Shown here in pieces: positions 1-9,625 of a DNA stretch of 64,000 bases. The notes beneath the pieces were generated by a model, which was not told where the DNA came from, searched no databases, and was given only the letters and a program-made list of their open reading frames with translations. The DNA lies in the NCBI RefSeq assembly GCF_000190735.1, contig NC_015177.1, positions 4,278,001-4,342,000 of the forward strand, written 5' to 3'. The stretch comes from Pseudopedobacter saltans DSM 12145. GTDB lineage: Bacteria > Bacteroidota > Bacteroidia > Sphingobacteriales > Sphingobacteriaceae. Both the position numbers and the translations under genes were made by a program. Position 1 is the stretch's first letter, and each line of letters begins with the position of its first letter.

Positions 1-705
1 GAACTGGCGGAATCAACCGGGTCGGCTGTGCTTCCGATTGCTTGCGATATAAGGGATTACGAACAGGTTGAGCTGATGTTGCAAGCTGGTTTGGATAAGT
101 TTGGCAGAATAGATGGCTTATTGAATAATGCTGCAGGTAACTTTATTTCTCCTACTGAGAGACTTTCGTCGAATGCTTTTAGTACAGTAATTGATATTGT
201 TTTAAAGGGGACGGCTAATTGTACTCTGGCTTTTGGAAAGCACTGGATAAAGGAGAAACAACCCGCTTCGGTTTTGAATATTGTTACAACTTATGCTTTC
301 ACCGGTTCGGGATATGTAGTACCTTCCGCTTGTGCCAAAGGAGGCGTTTTGGCTATGACCAGATCTTTGGCTGCTGAATGGGGTAAATATCAAATCAGGA
401 CCAATGCGATTGCTCCGGGGCCATTTCCTACCAAAGGAGCGTGGGATCGTTTGCTACCGGGAGATTTGGCTCAAAAATTTGATTTTAAAAATCGGGTTCC
501 TTTAAAAAGAGTAGGAGAGCACCAGGAACTGGCAAATTTAGCCGCTTATTTACTCTCCGATTATTCGGGATATATCAATGGAGAAGTTATTACAATTGAC
601 GGAGGAGAGTGGCTGCAGGGAGCTGGTCAGTTAAATGGTCTGGAGATAATTCCCGACAATATGTGGGATCAATTGGAGCAAATGATTAGAAATAAAAATA
701 AATAA
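1..705 (+). CDS. SDR-family oxidoreductase, 2,4-dienoyl-CoA reductase-like (5' end missing)
   Basis: C-terminal part of a short-chain dehydrogenase/reductase. The reading frame is open from base 1, so the GTG at 28 is not the true start and the Rossmann glycine motif lies outside the window. Seen: NNAAGNF behind beta-strand 4, the active-site Lys in SACAKGG, the RTNAIAPGPFPTKGAW loop and IDGGEWL near the C-terminus. The Tyr of the usual YxxxK pair is replaced by Ser, a trait of the peroxisomal-type dienoyl-CoA reductase branch, and the PGPxxTKGA loop fits the same branch. By family this enzyme reduces 2,4-dienoyl-CoA with NADPH during unsaturated fatty acid beta-oxidation in the cytoplasm. 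Other acyl-CoA or ketone substrates cannot be excluded. It converges on the aminopeptidase gene with an 11-bp gap. Confidence 0.8.
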   Translation, partial: ELAESTGSAVLPIACDIRDYEQVELMLQAGLDKFGRIDGLLNNAAGNFISPTERLSSNAFSTVIDIVLKGTANCTLAFGKHWIKEKQPASVLNIVTTYAFTGSGYVVPSACAKGGVLAMTRSLAAEWGKYQIRTNAIAPGPFPTKGAWDRLLPGDLAQKFDFKNRVPLKRVGEHQELANLAAYLLSDYSGYINGEVITIDGGEWLQGAGQLNGLEIIPDNMWDQLEQMIRNKNK

Positions 706-716
706 AAAACTCTCTG

Positions 717-3212
717 TTACATTTTTAAAAGTGAGTTGATTTTTTCTTCCGCATATTTTATCTGTTCTTCCGTTTGGGCCTTAATTCCCAAAGTGACTTT
801 TGGAAGCTCTTCTTTCTTGTAGATAATAAAAGTATCTAAAAGGCCAACAACGTATTTATCTATTCCGTAATTTTTGTTTTGTATGCCTATTTTGTAAAGC
901 TCATCAATACTTTCTTTTACCGTTTTTGTGTCTGTTTGCTTAGCAAGCATAACAACGTAGTCCTGTATCATTATAATCTTCTCATTAAGAGAAGCGTCCC
1001 TGAAAGATTTTTGTACGTAATAAAAGTCGTTAGTATCACCGTTGCTGGCATAAATGGAAACTATAGCTGATGTTAATGAACCTTCGGCATCTTTTTCCAG
1101 TTTTCGGGCATTCTCCAGCGCAAGATTAAAATTAAGCGCTGTAAGCGCAGAGAGTGCAGCGGATTGGATTGCGTAAGAATTTTCGTTAAGAGCAGAAACA
1201 AAGAGTTTGGTGAAGTTTTTATCTCTGGTTCGGGCAAGAACGTCAATTGCGGCGGTTCTTACAAGATTTTTAGGATCTTCCTCGGCTAGCTTCTTTAAAG
1301 TATTAATAGCAAATCCCCGATGTGATGTCTTTTGTAAGTTTAAAGATTCAATTGCCTTTATTCTAATTCTATAGGAAGGATCTTGTAAAGCATTTTGTAT
1401 GATTTGGGTTGACTTTTTGTCTGTTAAATTTGCCATTGCGGCCTCCAGAGCTTCTAATCTATCCAGGTAAAGAGGGGCATTTTTCTGCTGAAATGCATAT
1501 TCTTCCATAGATTTATGATCTGTTTTTTTTGCCAATAGAACTTTTTCCGCATCTACGTTAACCAGATCGGGCTTCCTGTCAAGTTTAAAAGTTAGTGTGT
1601 CTATCGATTTAGTAAGAGTAGTAGCCAGTCTTTCAACCTGATTATTGCTGTAAATATCTATTTTAACAGGAAGCGTATATATCTTGTTGCTTTGCAGCTG
1701 TTTTACGAAAACGTATTGTGTTTTGTTCTTTTCATTCCATTGATATTTAATGTCTAATTCCGGGTGGCCATTTCCAAAAAACCACTGGTTAAAGAACCAA
1801 CTCATATCACGGCCCGTAACCTCTTCAATCGCCAGGCGAAATTGATGGGCTTCACCAGTTTTAAACGCATTTTGTTTGAGAAAAAGATGCAACGATTTGA
1901 AGAAGGCTTCTTCTCCAATGTAGCTTCTCAATAAATTTAATATCCTTCCACCTTTTTGGTAAGACACCAAATCGAACATATCTTCCTTATCCCTATAGTA
2001 ATATCTGATTAGATCCTTCTCTTTTGCAGATGAATCATTGAGGTAAGTAAGTAAATCTTCATAGTTTTTTGCATCACCTTCATCTTTACCATATTTATGC
2101 TCTCTCCAGAGCATTTCGCTAAAATTGGCAAAGGATTCGTTAATAGCTAAATTTCCCCAGCTTTCTGCTGTAACATAATCACCAAACCAGTGGTGGAAAA
2201 GTTCATGTGCGATAACATCTTCACCTATATGTTCGTCTTGTATTTCTTTTGAAGTTTGCTGTACGAAGTCGCCATGCAGGGTTGCCGTTGTATTTTCCAT
2301 AGCGCCACTAACATAATCCCTAACAACGATTTGAGCATATTTTTCCCAGGGGTAATCTACGTCCAATTTTTTAGAAAAGAAATCAATCATTTTTGGGGTA
2401 TCCCCAAAAATGGCCTTTGCATGCGGTGCATATTTGGGTTCTAAATAATATTGTACAGGGATATTTTGCCACTTATCCTCAATGATTCTAAAATCGCCGA
2501 CTGCCATCATGAACAAGTAAGGTGCATGAGGCAAAGACATTTTCCAGTAGTCTGTTCTTGTTCCGTTATTATTGGCTCTTTGGTTTATTAGTAATCCATT
2601 AGAGAGTGTCTTGTATTTTGAGGGGACGGTAATATAGATTTCCTGTGTGGTTTTTTGATTAGGACTATCTATGGTAGGAAACCAAACAGACGATGATTCT
2701 GTTTCTCCCTGCGTCCAGATTTGTACTGGTTTTCCTGCAACAGTGCTATCAGGATTGATGAAGTAAAGTCCTTTTGCACTGGTAATTGCTTTACTGCCGT
2801 TTGCTTTTAATTCATCTGGTTTTGCAGTATATTCTATAAAAACTTTGTATTCTTCATTGGATTTATAGCTTTTGTCTAAATTGATTTTTATTGCCAAGCT
2901 ATCGTAAGAATATTTGAGAGGAAGCAGCTCGAGGTCTTTTGCCAAAGCTACCTGTTTTATATCCATTCCTTTTGCATCTAGTTTTAGCGAGTCGGTCTCG
3001 TAAAAATGAGGTTTAAGCGTAATCCAGGCTTTTCCTAAAAGTTGCCTTTTTGAATAGTCGAAATTTACATCAAGTTTAGTATGTATAAGGTTATTAATTT
3101 TCTCCCTTGAAGCCCGGTAAGCATAACTGTTTGTGTTTGAGTTCTGAGCGAATAAACAAATGCTATATATAGATATTAATAAACTTGTTAGAACATATTT
3201 CTTCATCGACAC
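717..3212 (-). CDS. Exported M1-family zinc aminopeptidase with C-terminal HEAT-like region
   Basis: 831-residue gluzincin of peptidase family M1, removing N-terminal residues from peptides, probably in the periplasm because residues 1-22 form a Sec signal ending in LFAQ. Seen: N-terminal beta-saddle domain (about 35-240), exopeptidase motif GAMEN at 303-307, zinc site HELFH at 336-340 and the third ligand Glu359 in NESFANF, which gives the exact HEXXH-X18-E spacing. Residues from about 600 on are helical, with repeated units such as RTAAIDVLARTRD that look like HEAT repeats, as in the C-terminal domain of other M1 enzymes. The ATG at 3212 puts the signal peptide at the N-terminus. The gene is divergent from the TPR gene; the two share a 89-bp intergenic space. 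Confidence 0.93.
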   Translation of the reverse strand: MSMKKYVLTSLLISIYSICLFAQNSNTNSYAYRASREKINNLIHTKLDVNFDYSKRQLLGKAWITLKPHFYETDSLKLDAKGMDIKQVALAKDLELLPLKYSYDSLAIKINLDKSYKSNEEYKVFIEYTAKPDELKANGSKAITSAKGLYFINPDSTVAGKPVQIWTQGETESSSVWFPTIDSPNQKTTQEIYITVPSKYKTLSNGLLINQRANNNGTRTDYWKMSLPHAPYLFMMAVGDFRIIEDKWQNIPVQYYLEPKYAPHAKAIFGDTPKMIDFFSKKLDVDYPWEKYAQIVVRDYVSGAMENTTATLHGDFVQQTSKEIQDEHIGEDVIAHELFHHWFGDYVTAESWGNLAINESFANFSEMLWREHKYGKDEGDAKNYEDLLTYLNDSSAKEKDLIRYYYRDKEDMFDLVSYQKGGRILNLLRSYIGEEAFFKSLHLFLKQNAFKTGEAHQFRLAIEEVTGRDMSWFFNQWFFGNGHPELDIKYQWNEKNKTQYVFVKQLQSNKIYTLPVKIDIYSNNQVERLATTLTKSIDTLTFKLDRKPDLVNVDAEKVLLAKKTDHKSMEEYAFQQKNAPLYLDRLEALEAAMANLTDKKSTQIIQNALQDPSYRIRIKAIESLNLQKTSHRGFAINTLKKLAEEDPKNLVRTAAIDVLARTRDKNFTKLFVSALNENSYAIQSAALSALTALNFNLALENARKLEKDAEGSLTSAIVSIYASNGDTNDFYYVQKSFRDASLNEKIIMIQDYVVMLAKQTDTKTVKESIDELYKIGIQNKNYGIDKYVVGLLDTFIIYKKEELPKVTLGIKAQTEEQIKYAEEKINSLLKM

Positions 3213-3301
3213 CTAAAATATTAAAATAACGAATATATTTCGAATTTTTCATTGTTATGTTGATTTGGTTGAAACAAGTACTTTTTGCTATTATTGCATA
3301 C

Positions 3302-4057
3302 ATGAAAAACTGTTTCCTTTCCTTGTTCTGCTTTTTTTTATTAACTGATTTAGCTAAAGGAGAGGATTTTAAGACAATCATCAAGGGATCTAAAGATGAC
3401 TCTACCGTTGTTGAAGCATATTCCGGATTAATGAAAAGTTTTGAGACCACATCGGTCGATTCGGTGAAATTTTATGCTACTCAAGCCTTACAATATTTTA
3501 GAGACAGAAAATACCCGAAGGGAGAATGTATTATTAACCTTAATATGGCTAATATCCTGCTTTTTCATGGTGGACTGGCCGAAGCGGAGAGCTATTGCAA
3601 AGAAGGTATCGCGATTGCCAAAAAACAAGGGTGGTTAAAGTATCTGGCAAGGGGGTATAACTTGATTACAGTAGTATATGGAAAAAGAGGCGAGTTCGTG
3701 GAATCTACCAGATTCGCCTTGGAAGCCTTAAGAGCAAACGAGAAATTAAATGATAAACGCGGGATTATTGCTTCATATTTAAAACTAAGCGCCATTTCTG
3801 TAGAGTTAAAAAAGTTTAAACAGGCTATTGATTATGCAGATGTGGCAGACTCTATAAATAACGCTACTATAAAATCGGTAGATTTGGAAATAGGGATAAA
3901 CAATAATAAGGCAATTGCTTATGCAGAGATGAAACGTTTAGATGAATCTCTTGCTATGTTTAATAAGATTTATCAGATAGCCATCAATAATCCTGAAATA
4001 GGAAATGGGAACTACTTTTTATTTTACACTAGGGAAAGTGGAAAACTCAAAATATAA
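3302..4057 (+). CDS. Exported TPR-repeat protein, possibly a truncated sensor
   Basis: 251-residue protein with a short signal peptide (MKNCFLSLFCFFLLTDLAKG) followed by about four tetratricopeptide-like helical pairs, for example NMANILLFHGGLAEAESYCKEGIAIAKK and IASYLKLSAISVELKKFKQAIDYADV in part. In Bacteroidetes this architecture usually continues into a membrane helix and a histidine kinase or LuxR-type output domain; here the frame stops directly after the repeats, and the stop codon already overlaps a terminator hairpin. It is therefore either a stand-alone TPR protein or the decayed N-terminal part of a sensor. The ATG at 3302 is preferred over a TTG 45 bp upstream because it starts the signal peptide. 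The binding partner is unknown. Confidence 0.7.
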   Translation: MKNCFLSLFCFFLLTDLAKGEDFKTIIKGSKDDSTVVEAYSGLMKSFETTSVDSVKFYATQALQYFRDRKYPKGECIINLNMANILLFHGGLAEAESYCKEGIAIAKKQGWLKYLARGYNLITVVYGKRGEFVESTRFALEALRANEKLNDKRGIIASYLKLSAISVELKKFKQAIDYADVADSINNATIKSVDLEIGINNNKAIAYAEMKRLDESLAMFNKIYQIAINNPEIGNGNYFLFYTRESGKLKI

Positions 4058-4087
4058 GGCTTAAAGCAATTCTCTGCTTTAAGCCTT
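4056..4087. terminator. Bidirectional terminator hairpin between convergent genes
   Basis: A perfect 13-bp inverted repeat (aaggcttaaagca / tgctttaagcctt) with a 6-nt loop lies between the TPR gene and the bacilliredoxin gene. The TPR stop codon overlaps the left arm. The minus strand has a T-rich run behind the stem; the plus strand has only a short one. Confidence 0.75.
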
Positions 4088-4095
4088 TAAAAATA

Positions 4096-4506
4096 TTAAC
4101 AATATTGTTCAAATGCAACAATCAGGTTATCCGCAATCATTTGTGCACCTCTACCTTCTATTTGGTGTCTTTCAATCATGTGAACTAATTTTCCATCTTT
4201 AAATAAAGCCATAGCTGGTGAAGATGGAGGATAAGGAAGCATATACTCTCTTGCAGCATCGACCGCATCTTTTTCCATTCCAGCAAAAACAGTAACCAAT
4301 TTACCTGGTTTTTTTGTGTTTTCCGCTGCAATTTTAGCGGCAGGTCTTGCATTTGCAGCTGCACAGCCACAAACAGAGTTAACTACAACAAATGTAGTTC
4401 CTGCAGATTCTATTGCGTTCTTCACTTCTTCTGCCGTTTTTAATTCTTCAAAACCTGCATTTGTTAAATCTGCTCTCATTGGAGCAACTAAATATTCTGG
4501 ATACAT
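4096..4506 (-). CDS. BrxA/BrxB (YphP/YqiW) family bacilliredoxin-like protein
   Basis: 136-residue cytoplasmic thioredoxin-fold protein. The motif VCGCAA with Cys46 and Cys48 (CxC) is the family signature; the surrounding TTFVVVNS strand and YPPSSPAMALFKDGK segment also match. In Firmicutes, family members remove bacillithiol from proteins; many Bacteroidetes are thought to make bacillithiol as well, so a similar de-thiolation role is plausible but not shown here. Full length for the family. The gene is monocistronic, between a terminator and the promoter region of ahcY. Confidence 0.88.
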   Translation of the reverse strand: MYPEYLVAPMRADLTNAGFEELKTAEEVKNAIESAGTTFVVVNSVCGCAAANARPAAKIAAENTKKPGKLVTVFAGMEKDAVDAAREYMLPYPPSSPAMALFKDGKLVHMIERHQIEGRGAQMIADNLIVAFEQYC

Positions 4507-4635
4507 TTTAGTAATTGTTTGATTGCTAGTAAATAAATAATTACAAAACTAAGCAATTTTATATTTACCTGCCAAAGTGCCGTTATCAATCAAATGTCAT
4601 AATAGAGATGCGGAGTTTGATATTTTACTAAGGCG

Positions 4636-4666
4636 TTGGTATTGATTAGCTTATTGGCTAACTTTG
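4636..4666 (+). promoter_or_regulatory. Probable ahcY promoter (TTG / TAnnTTTG type)
   Basis: TTG at 4636-4638 and TAACTTTG at 4659-4666 are separated by 20 bp, a good match to the Bacteroidetes primary sigma promoter. Transcription would start about 7 bp downstream, some 10 bp before the ATG at 4684, so the leader is very short. This also argues against translation from the TTG at 4636. Confidence 0.65.
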
Positions 4667-4683
4667 TCGGAAATTATATACAT

Positions 4684-6000
4684 ATGTCATCAGTAGAGAC
4701 AACTTACGTACCTTATAAAGTTAAGGACATTTCCCTTGCAGAATGGGGAAGAAAAGAAATTGAATTGGCAGAGGCAGAAATGCCAGGGCTAATGTCGTTA
4801 AGAAAGGAATTCGGTGCTGCGAAACCTTTAAAAGGAGCCAGAATTGCTGGATGTTTACACATGACTATCCAGACAGCTGTTCTGATTGAAACTCTTGTTG
4901 AATTAGGAGCAGAGGTCACCTGGTCTTCTTGTAATATTTTTTCAACTCAAGATCATGCTGCTGCGGCAATTGCTGCTGCCGGAATTTCTGTTTATGCCTG
5001 GAAAGGTATGAATGAAGAAGAGTTTAACTGGTGTATTGAGCAAACTTTGTATTTTGGAGAAGATCGTCAGCCATTAAACATGATTTTGGATGATGGTGGT
5101 GACTTAACGAATATGGTATTTGACCAATATCCAGAATTAATTGCCGGAATTAGAGGTTTATCAGAAGAGACAACAACCGGAGTACACCGTTTGTATGAGA
5201 GAATGAAAAACGGAACATTGCATTTACCCGCTATTAACGTAAATGACTCTGTGACAAAATCTAAATTCGACAACAAATACGGATGCCGTGAGTCTTTGGT
5301 AGATGCAATCAGAAGGGCAACCGATGTGATGATGGCTGGTAAAGTTGCAGTAGTTGCCGGATATGGTGATGTAGGTAAAGGTTCTGCAGAATCTTTAAAA
5401 AGTGCAGGTGTACGTGTAATCGTTACTGAAATCGATCCTATTTGTGCTTTACAGGCTGCTATGGAAGGCTACGAAGTGAAGAAATTTGCCAATGCGGTAA
5501 AAGAGGCAGATATCGTTGTAACCACGACAGGTAACTGTGATATAGTAAGAGGAGAGCATTTTAAAGTGATGAAGGACAAAGCTATTGTTTGTAACATCGG
5601 TCACTTTGATAATGAAATTGATGTAGCCTGGTTAAACAAAAACTACGGAAATACGAAAGTTGAAATCAAACCTCAGGTTGATAAATATACAATCGATGGT
5701 AAAGACATCATTTTATTGGCTGAAGGTAGATTAGTGAATCTGGGTTGTGCAACCGGACATCCAAGTTTTGTGATGAGTAACTCTTTTACAAACCAAACTT
5801 TAGCACAACTGGAGTTATGGACAAATACTGCTGCTTACGAAAATAAAGTTTATACTTTACCAAAACATTTAGATGAAAAGGTAGCTCGTTTGCATTTAGA
5901 GAAAATAGGTGTAGAGCTGGATGTTTTAGATCCACATCAGGCAGCTTATATAGGTGTTTCGATAGAAGGACCATTTAAGCCGGAGCACTACAGATATTAG
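4684..6000 (+). CDS. ahcY: Adenosylhomocysteinase
   Basis: 438-residue NAD-dependent S-adenosylhomocysteine hydrolase that splits SAH into adenosine and homocysteine and so relieves product inhibition of methyltransferases in the cytoplasm. Seen: substrate-domain motifs [11 protein letters not shown] and [11 protein letters not shown], the NAD-binding [24 protein letters not shown], the [12 protein letters not shown] segment and the diagnostic C-terminus ending in EHYRY. Full family length. The ATG at 4684 ([12 protein letters not shown]) is chosen because the longer TTG start would overlap the promoter. A strong terminator follows, so the gene is probably transcribed alone. Confidence 0.98.
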   Translation: MSSVETTYVPYKVKDISLAEWGRKEIELAEAEMPGLMSLRKEFGAAKPLKGARIAGCLHMTIQTAVLIETLVELGAEVTWSSCNIFSTQDHAAAAIAAAGISVYAWKGMNEEEFNWCIEQTLYFGEDRQPLNMILDDGGDLTNMVFDQYPELIAGIRGLSEETTTGVHRLYERMKNGTLHLPAINVNDSVTKSKFDNKYGCRESLVDAIRRATDVMMAGKVAVVAGYGDVGKGSAESLKSAGVRVIVTEIDPICALQAAMEGYEVKKFANAVKEADIVVTTTGNCDIVRGEHFKVMKDKAIVCNIGHFDNEIDVAWLNKNYGNTKVEIKPQVDKYTIDGKDIILLAEGRLVNLGCATGHPSFVMSNSFTNQTLAQLELWTNTAAYENKVYTLPKHLDEKVARLHLEKIGVELDVLDPHQAAYIGVSIEGPFKPEHYRY

Positions 6001-6020
6001 TCGAAATTTATTTTTTGATA

Positions 6021-6057
6021 AAAAGGCAGGTTAATTATATTTAACCTGCCTTTTTTT
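6021..6057 (+). terminator. Rho-independent terminator of ahcY
   Basis: An inverted repeat aggcaggttaa / ttaacctgcct with a 6-nt loop is followed by a run of seven T. Confidence 0.9.
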
Positions 6058-6105
6058 GTTTGGACGCTTTCATCATTTCAGCGAGTTGGAAGCAAAATTG
6101 TGATT

Positions 6106-6813
6106 TTAGACGTTAACACCCGATAAATGTCCAGCCAGAGCGCTTAAAAACATGGCTATAGTTCCCCAAAGTGTAATTCTTATAATTGCTTTCTTTATAC
6201 TTGATCCACCGGTTTTAGCCGCTAAAGCACCTAATATAACCAGGAAGATGATTGCACAGCCATATTGGTAATATACCATACTTTCTAGCGGAAGAAAAAT
6301 GGAAACCAATAATGGGAAAATAGCGCCAAAGGAGAAAGATGCTCCGGAAGCTAGAGCAGCCTGCAATGGGTTTGCCTGATGCAGTTCTGTGATTCCAAGC
6401 TCGTCCCTGATATGTGCATTCAGAACATTATGCTCCGAAAGTTCTTTTGCGACCAAAAGTGCCGTTTCTCGTTTCAGGCCTCTTTCTTCATAAATCTTTG
6501 TCAGCATTTCAAACTCAAACTCGGGCATTTGTTCCAGTTCCAATTTTTCCCGTTCAATATCTGCCTTTTCTATGTCAGTTTGTGAGCTCACAGAAACATA
6601 TTCTCCAGCAGCCATTGAAAGTGCGCCTGCAACTAATCCGGCCAATGAAGCTAAAATAACAGGTTCTCTCGTGGAGCTGGCCGCGGCTACACCGACAGCA
6701 ATACTTGCCGTAGAAAGAATACCATCGTTAGCTCCCAACACAGCAGCTCTAAGCCAGTTGCTTTTTTTTATATAGTGTTTTGCGAGATAATTGTTTATAG
6801 GGTCATTTATCAT
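6106..6813 (-). CDS. VIT1/CCC1-family membrane transporter
   Basis: 235-residue integral membrane protein of the VIT family, whose members move Fe(II) or Mn(II) across membranes. Seen: the conserved first-helix segment LGANDGILSTASIAVGVAAA, the second helix GLVAGALSMAAGEYVSVSSQ with the Met and Glu positions typical of the family, an acidic helical cytoplasmic region (about 85-145) rich in Glu that corresponds to the metal-binding domain, and three further helices at the C-terminus. The ATG at 6813 (MINDPINNYLAKHY) is preferred over an upstream TTG that would overlap the preceding gene. It follows the SdpI-like gene by 13 bp and is probably co-transcribed. Transport direction and metal are inferred from the family only. 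Confidence 0.88.
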   Translation of the reverse strand: MINDPINNYLAKHYIKKSNWLRAAVLGANDGILSTASIAVGVAAASSTREPVILASLAGLVAGALSMAAGEYVSVSSQTDIEKADIEREKLELEQMPEFEFEMLTKIYEERGLKRETALLVAKELSEHNVLNAHIRDELGITELHQANPLQAALASGASFSFGAIFPLLVSIFLPLESMVYYQYGCAIIFLVILGALAAKTGGSSIKKAIIRITLWGTIAMFLSALAGHLSGVNV

Positions 6814-6826
6814 TGGGAATAGGGAA

Positions 6827-7171
6827 TTAATGGTGACCAAACTTTTTCTTTATAGCTCTTTCTGTTTTAAAAATCAATGCTATACAAGCTAAAGCGAGTG
6901 TAGCCAAACATGTTATCATATTGAAAAGATCACTTAGTGGAGAAATCAGAGAGATTAAAGATATAATTAACATGATCGAGCCTAATCTAATCATCTCTCT
7001 TGCGGAGTAAACCTGCGAAAAATTCCATCGCTCCAGCGTTTTCATAGATGAGCGCGTACGATACCCGTAAAAGGCATTTATACTTTTTGGAGGATATTTG
7101 ATTAATATCAATCCACAGATGATAAAAATAACGCCCGACGATGCCAGCAAATAAAAAGAAGGGAGACTCAT
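6827..7171 (-). CDS. SdpI-like small membrane protein
   Basis: 114-residue protein with three predicted membrane helices. The segment PKSINAFYGYRTRSSMKTLE after the first helix is the signature of the SdpI C-terminal (DUF) family: P-x-x-x-N-x-x-Y-G-Y-R-T. In Bacillus, SdpI is an immunity and signalling protein against the SdpC toxin, but short family members such as this are widespread and mostly uncharacterised, and no toxin gene is nearby. It precedes the VIT transporter in the same direction by 13 bp. It could be a general envelope protein. Confidence 0.7.
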   Translation of the reverse strand: MSLPSFYLLASSGVIFIICGLILIKYPPKSINAFYGYRTRSSMKTLERWNFSQVYSAREMIRLGSIMLIISLISLISPLSDLFNMITCLATLALACIALIFKTERAIKKKFGHH

Positions 7172-7202
7172 TATCCTTATTGTTTATTTAAGGATAAGAT
7201 AA

Positions 7203-7232
7203 TAAAAAAGCCGGAATTAATTTCCGGCTCTT
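7203..7232 (-). terminator. Rho-independent terminator of carA
   Basis: An inverted repeat agccggaa / ttccggct (7209-7216 and 7222-7229) is followed on the minus strand by a T-rich tract, just downstream of the carA stop. Confidence 0.85.
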
Positions 7233-7239
7233 AAAATTT

Positions 7240-8340
7240 CTATTTCAACATTTCAACGAAATCATCAAACAGATATCTTGAATCGTGTGGACCTGGAGAA
7301 GATTCCGGGTGATATTGTACCGAGAATGCTTTTTTACCTTTCACTCTGATTCCTTCGATAGATTGATCATTTAAGTTGATGTGGGTAATTTCAACTTTAT
7401 CTGAATTCTTAACTTGGTCAGGAATAACACCAAAACCATGGTTTTGGGAAGTTACTTCACACTTATCTTTAATGATATTTTTAACCGGATGGTTAATTCC
7501 ACGGTGTCCGTTAAACATTTTCATTGTGCCAATACCATTAGCTAAAGCCAATAACTGGTGACCCAAACAAATACCGAACATCGGTTTTTCGGATTTTAGA
7601 ATATCTTTAACAGTTTCAACAGCGTAAGGCATTGCCGCCGGATCACCAGGACCATTACTTACAAAATATCCGTCCGGATTGAATTTTTCCATTTCTTCAA
7701 AAGAAGTTTTTGCGGGGAAAACTTTTGTAAATACGCCTCTCTCGTCAAAATTCCTTAAAATGTTTTTCTTGATACCTAAATCAAGAACCGCCACTTTTAT
7801 TGGAGCATTTTCATCACCGTAAGTGTAAGCTTCTTTTGTACTTACCACAGAGGAAAGCTCTAAGCCTTCCATAGAAGGAACTTCTGCCAATTTAGCCTTC
7901 AATTCATCAATATCGGTTATTTCTGAAGAAATGATAGCATTCATAGCACCCTTGTCTCTGATATATCTTACCAGTTGACGAGTGTCAATGTCAGAAATTC
8001 CTACAATGTTTTCTTCTTGAAAGTAATCTTGAATAGATTTGTCTGCCTGTTTTCTGCTGTAATCAATATTGAAGTTTTTACAAACTAATCCAGCAATTTT
8101 AATGCTTCCAGATTCAACTTCATCTGAGTGAATACCATAGTTGCCAATATGTGCATTGGTTGTAACCATGATTTGGGCATAGTAAGAAGGATCTGTAAAA
8201 ATCTCCTGATACCCAGTCATACCTGTGTTGAAACAGATTTCGCCAGTTGTAGTACCAATTTTTCCGGCAGCTTTTCCATGAAAAACAGTGCCGTCTGCTA
8301 ATAAAAGTACCGCTGGTAGTTTGGTGTAATTTGCGTTCAT
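7240..8340 (-). CDS. carA: Carbamoyl-phosphate synthase, small (glutaminase) subunit
   Basis: 366 residues. The subunit hydrolyses glutamine and channels ammonia to CarB for carbamoyl phosphate, the precursor of arginine and pyrimidines. Seen: CPSase small-chain N-terminal domain (about 8-140) with CFNTGMTGYQEI, then a class I amidotransferase domain with nucleophile Cys258 in FGICLGHQ and the His344/Glu346 pair in YHPES. The oxyanion segment SNGPGDP is also present. Full length. carB is not adjacent; a terminator follows at once, so the large subunit must be encoded elsewhere, a common arrangement in Bacteroidetes. Confidence 0.97.
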   Translation of the reverse strand: MNANYTKLPAVLLLADGTVFHGKAAGKIGTTTGEICFNTGMTGYQEIFTDPSYYAQIMVTTNAHIGNYGIHSDEVESGSIKIAGLVCKNFNIDYSRKQADKSIQDYFQEENIVGISDIDTRQLVRYIRDKGAMNAIISSEITDIDELKAKLAEVPSMEGLELSSVVSTKEAYTYGDENAPIKVAVLDLGIKKNILRNFDERGVFTKVFPAKTSFEEMEKFNPDGYFVSNGPGDPAAMPYAVETVKDILKSEKPMFGICLGHQLLALANGIGTMKMFNGHRGINHPVKNIIKDKCEVTSQNHGFGVIPDQVKNSDKVEITHINLNDQSIEGIRVKGKKAFSVQYHPESSPGPHDSRYLFDDFVEMLK

Positions 8341-8651
8341 TACTGATCGTTATATTTTAAATAAATAAAATTCTGGTGGTTTTGAAAAAAAGAAGGATGG
8401 GGAATAAATCTTCCGAATCTTAAGCTTGAAATAAGAGCTTTCTTATCTTTCATATCGGGGTGCAAATTTAAGGGATTTTCAATAAATTTCTATAATAATA
8501 TTTGAAGTATTTTTACTCTTTTGTCAAAATGCCTGGTAAAGTGGGTTTAAATGTAAATTGTCTGTGTGTAATTCTTCATAATAGAAATATAATACATTCA
8601 ATTTTCTACCTTTGCTTTGTTTTATTTGCTAACTCTTAAAATTAAGCAAAC
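8341..8651. other. Divergent promoter region between carA and panB
   Basis: 311 bp without a gene. On the minus strand TAAATTTG (8463-8470) and on the plus strand TACCTTTG (8607-8614) match the -7 element of Bacteroidetes promoters for carA and panB, respectively, but neither has a clear TTG at the right distance. No riboswitch or repeat was recognised. Confidence 0.4.
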
Positions 8652-9467
8652 ATGTCTGTACATAAGGAAATAAAAAGAGTAACCACTTTCAGTCTGCAAG
8701 AAATGAAGCAAAAAGGAGAGCGTATAGCTATGCTAACAGCTTACGACTATTCTATGGCAACTATTTTGGATGATGCTGGAGTGGATGTGTTATTAGTAGG
8801 TGATTCGGCTTCGAACGTAATGGCCGGACATGAAACTACTCTTCCAATAACCTTAGATCAGATGATTTATCATGCGGCATCGGTTGTACGAGCTGCTAAA
8901 AGAGCATTTGTAGTGGTAGATTTGCCTTTTGGTTCTTATCAGGGAAATTCAAAAGAGGCATTAAGCTCCGCTATCAGAATAATGAAAGAAGCCGGTGCAC
9001 ATGGCGTTAAGCTTGAGGGGGGAATCGAAATTATGGATTCTGTGCAAAGAATAATTACAGCCGGAATTCCGGTGATGGGACATCTGGGCTTAACCCCTCA
9101 GTCTATATATAAATTTGGAACTTATACCGTAAGGGCCAAAGAAGAAGCTGAAGCCAACAAGTTGAGAACAGATGCTCTTGCTTTGCAGGAAGCAGGATGT
9201 TTTGCTATTGTAATGGAGAAAATACCAGCTCAATTAGGAAAGGACGTAACGGAAAGTCTGGATATTCCTACTATTGGTATTGGAGCCGGAGGTTATTGTG
9301 ATGGACAGGTTTTAGTGGTTAATGACATGTTAGGCTTAACAAAAGGTTTCAGACCGAGATTTCTTCGTCAGTACTTAAACTTATATGAAGAAATAAAAGG
9401 CGCTACAGCAGGATACATTGCAGATGTAAAAAGCAACGATTTCCCTAATGAGAAAGAGCAGTATTAG
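8652..9467 (+). CDS. panB: 3-methyl-2-oxobutanoate hydroxymethyltransferase
   Basis: 271 residues. Transfers a hydroxymethyl group from 5,10-methylene-tetrahydrofolate to alpha-ketoisovalerate, the first committed step to pantothenate and CoA. Seen: [15 protein letters not shown], the metal-binding [17 protein letters not shown], the LPFGSYQ segment, [15 protein letters not shown] and the catalytic Glu in VMEKIP, followed by [15 protein letters not shown]. Full family length and a clean ATG. It is not linked to other pantothenate genes here. Confidence 0.97.
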   Translation: MSVHKEIKRVTTFSLQEMKQKGERIAMLTAYDYSMATILDDAGVDVLLVGDSASNVMAGHETTLPITLDQMIYHAASVVRAAKRAFVVVDLPFGSYQGNSKEALSSAIRIMKEAGAHGVKLEGGIEIMDSVQRIITAGIPVMGHLGLTPQSIYKFGTYTVRAKEEAEANKLRTDALALQEAGCFAIVMEKIPAQLGKDVTESLDIPTIGIGAGGYCDGQVLVVNDMLGLTKGFRPRFLRQYLNLYEEIKGATAGYIADVKSNDFPNEKEQY

Positions 9468-9625
9468 CTCATTGAGTTGAATTATTCATTGGTAAATTGC
9501 GTTAATACGGTATATTGCTTTAAGCCCCTAGTTTTCTGTTGGTTCATTAGTAAATTGGTCTTTAGTGCCGCTTTCTCTCCGGAGCCAGACTTCGAACTTT
9601 AGCCTTAAAACTTTAAATTCGCGGA

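Noticed and set aside
4636-4683. N-terminal extension of ahcY from the TTG at 4636
   Set aside because: The segment overlaps a good promoter, and the family N-terminus starts at the ATG at 4684.
9468-9625. RNA gene or riboswitch before the RluA gene
   Set aside because: Only two short related repeats are visible; no tRNA-like or riboswitch-like structure could be made out.
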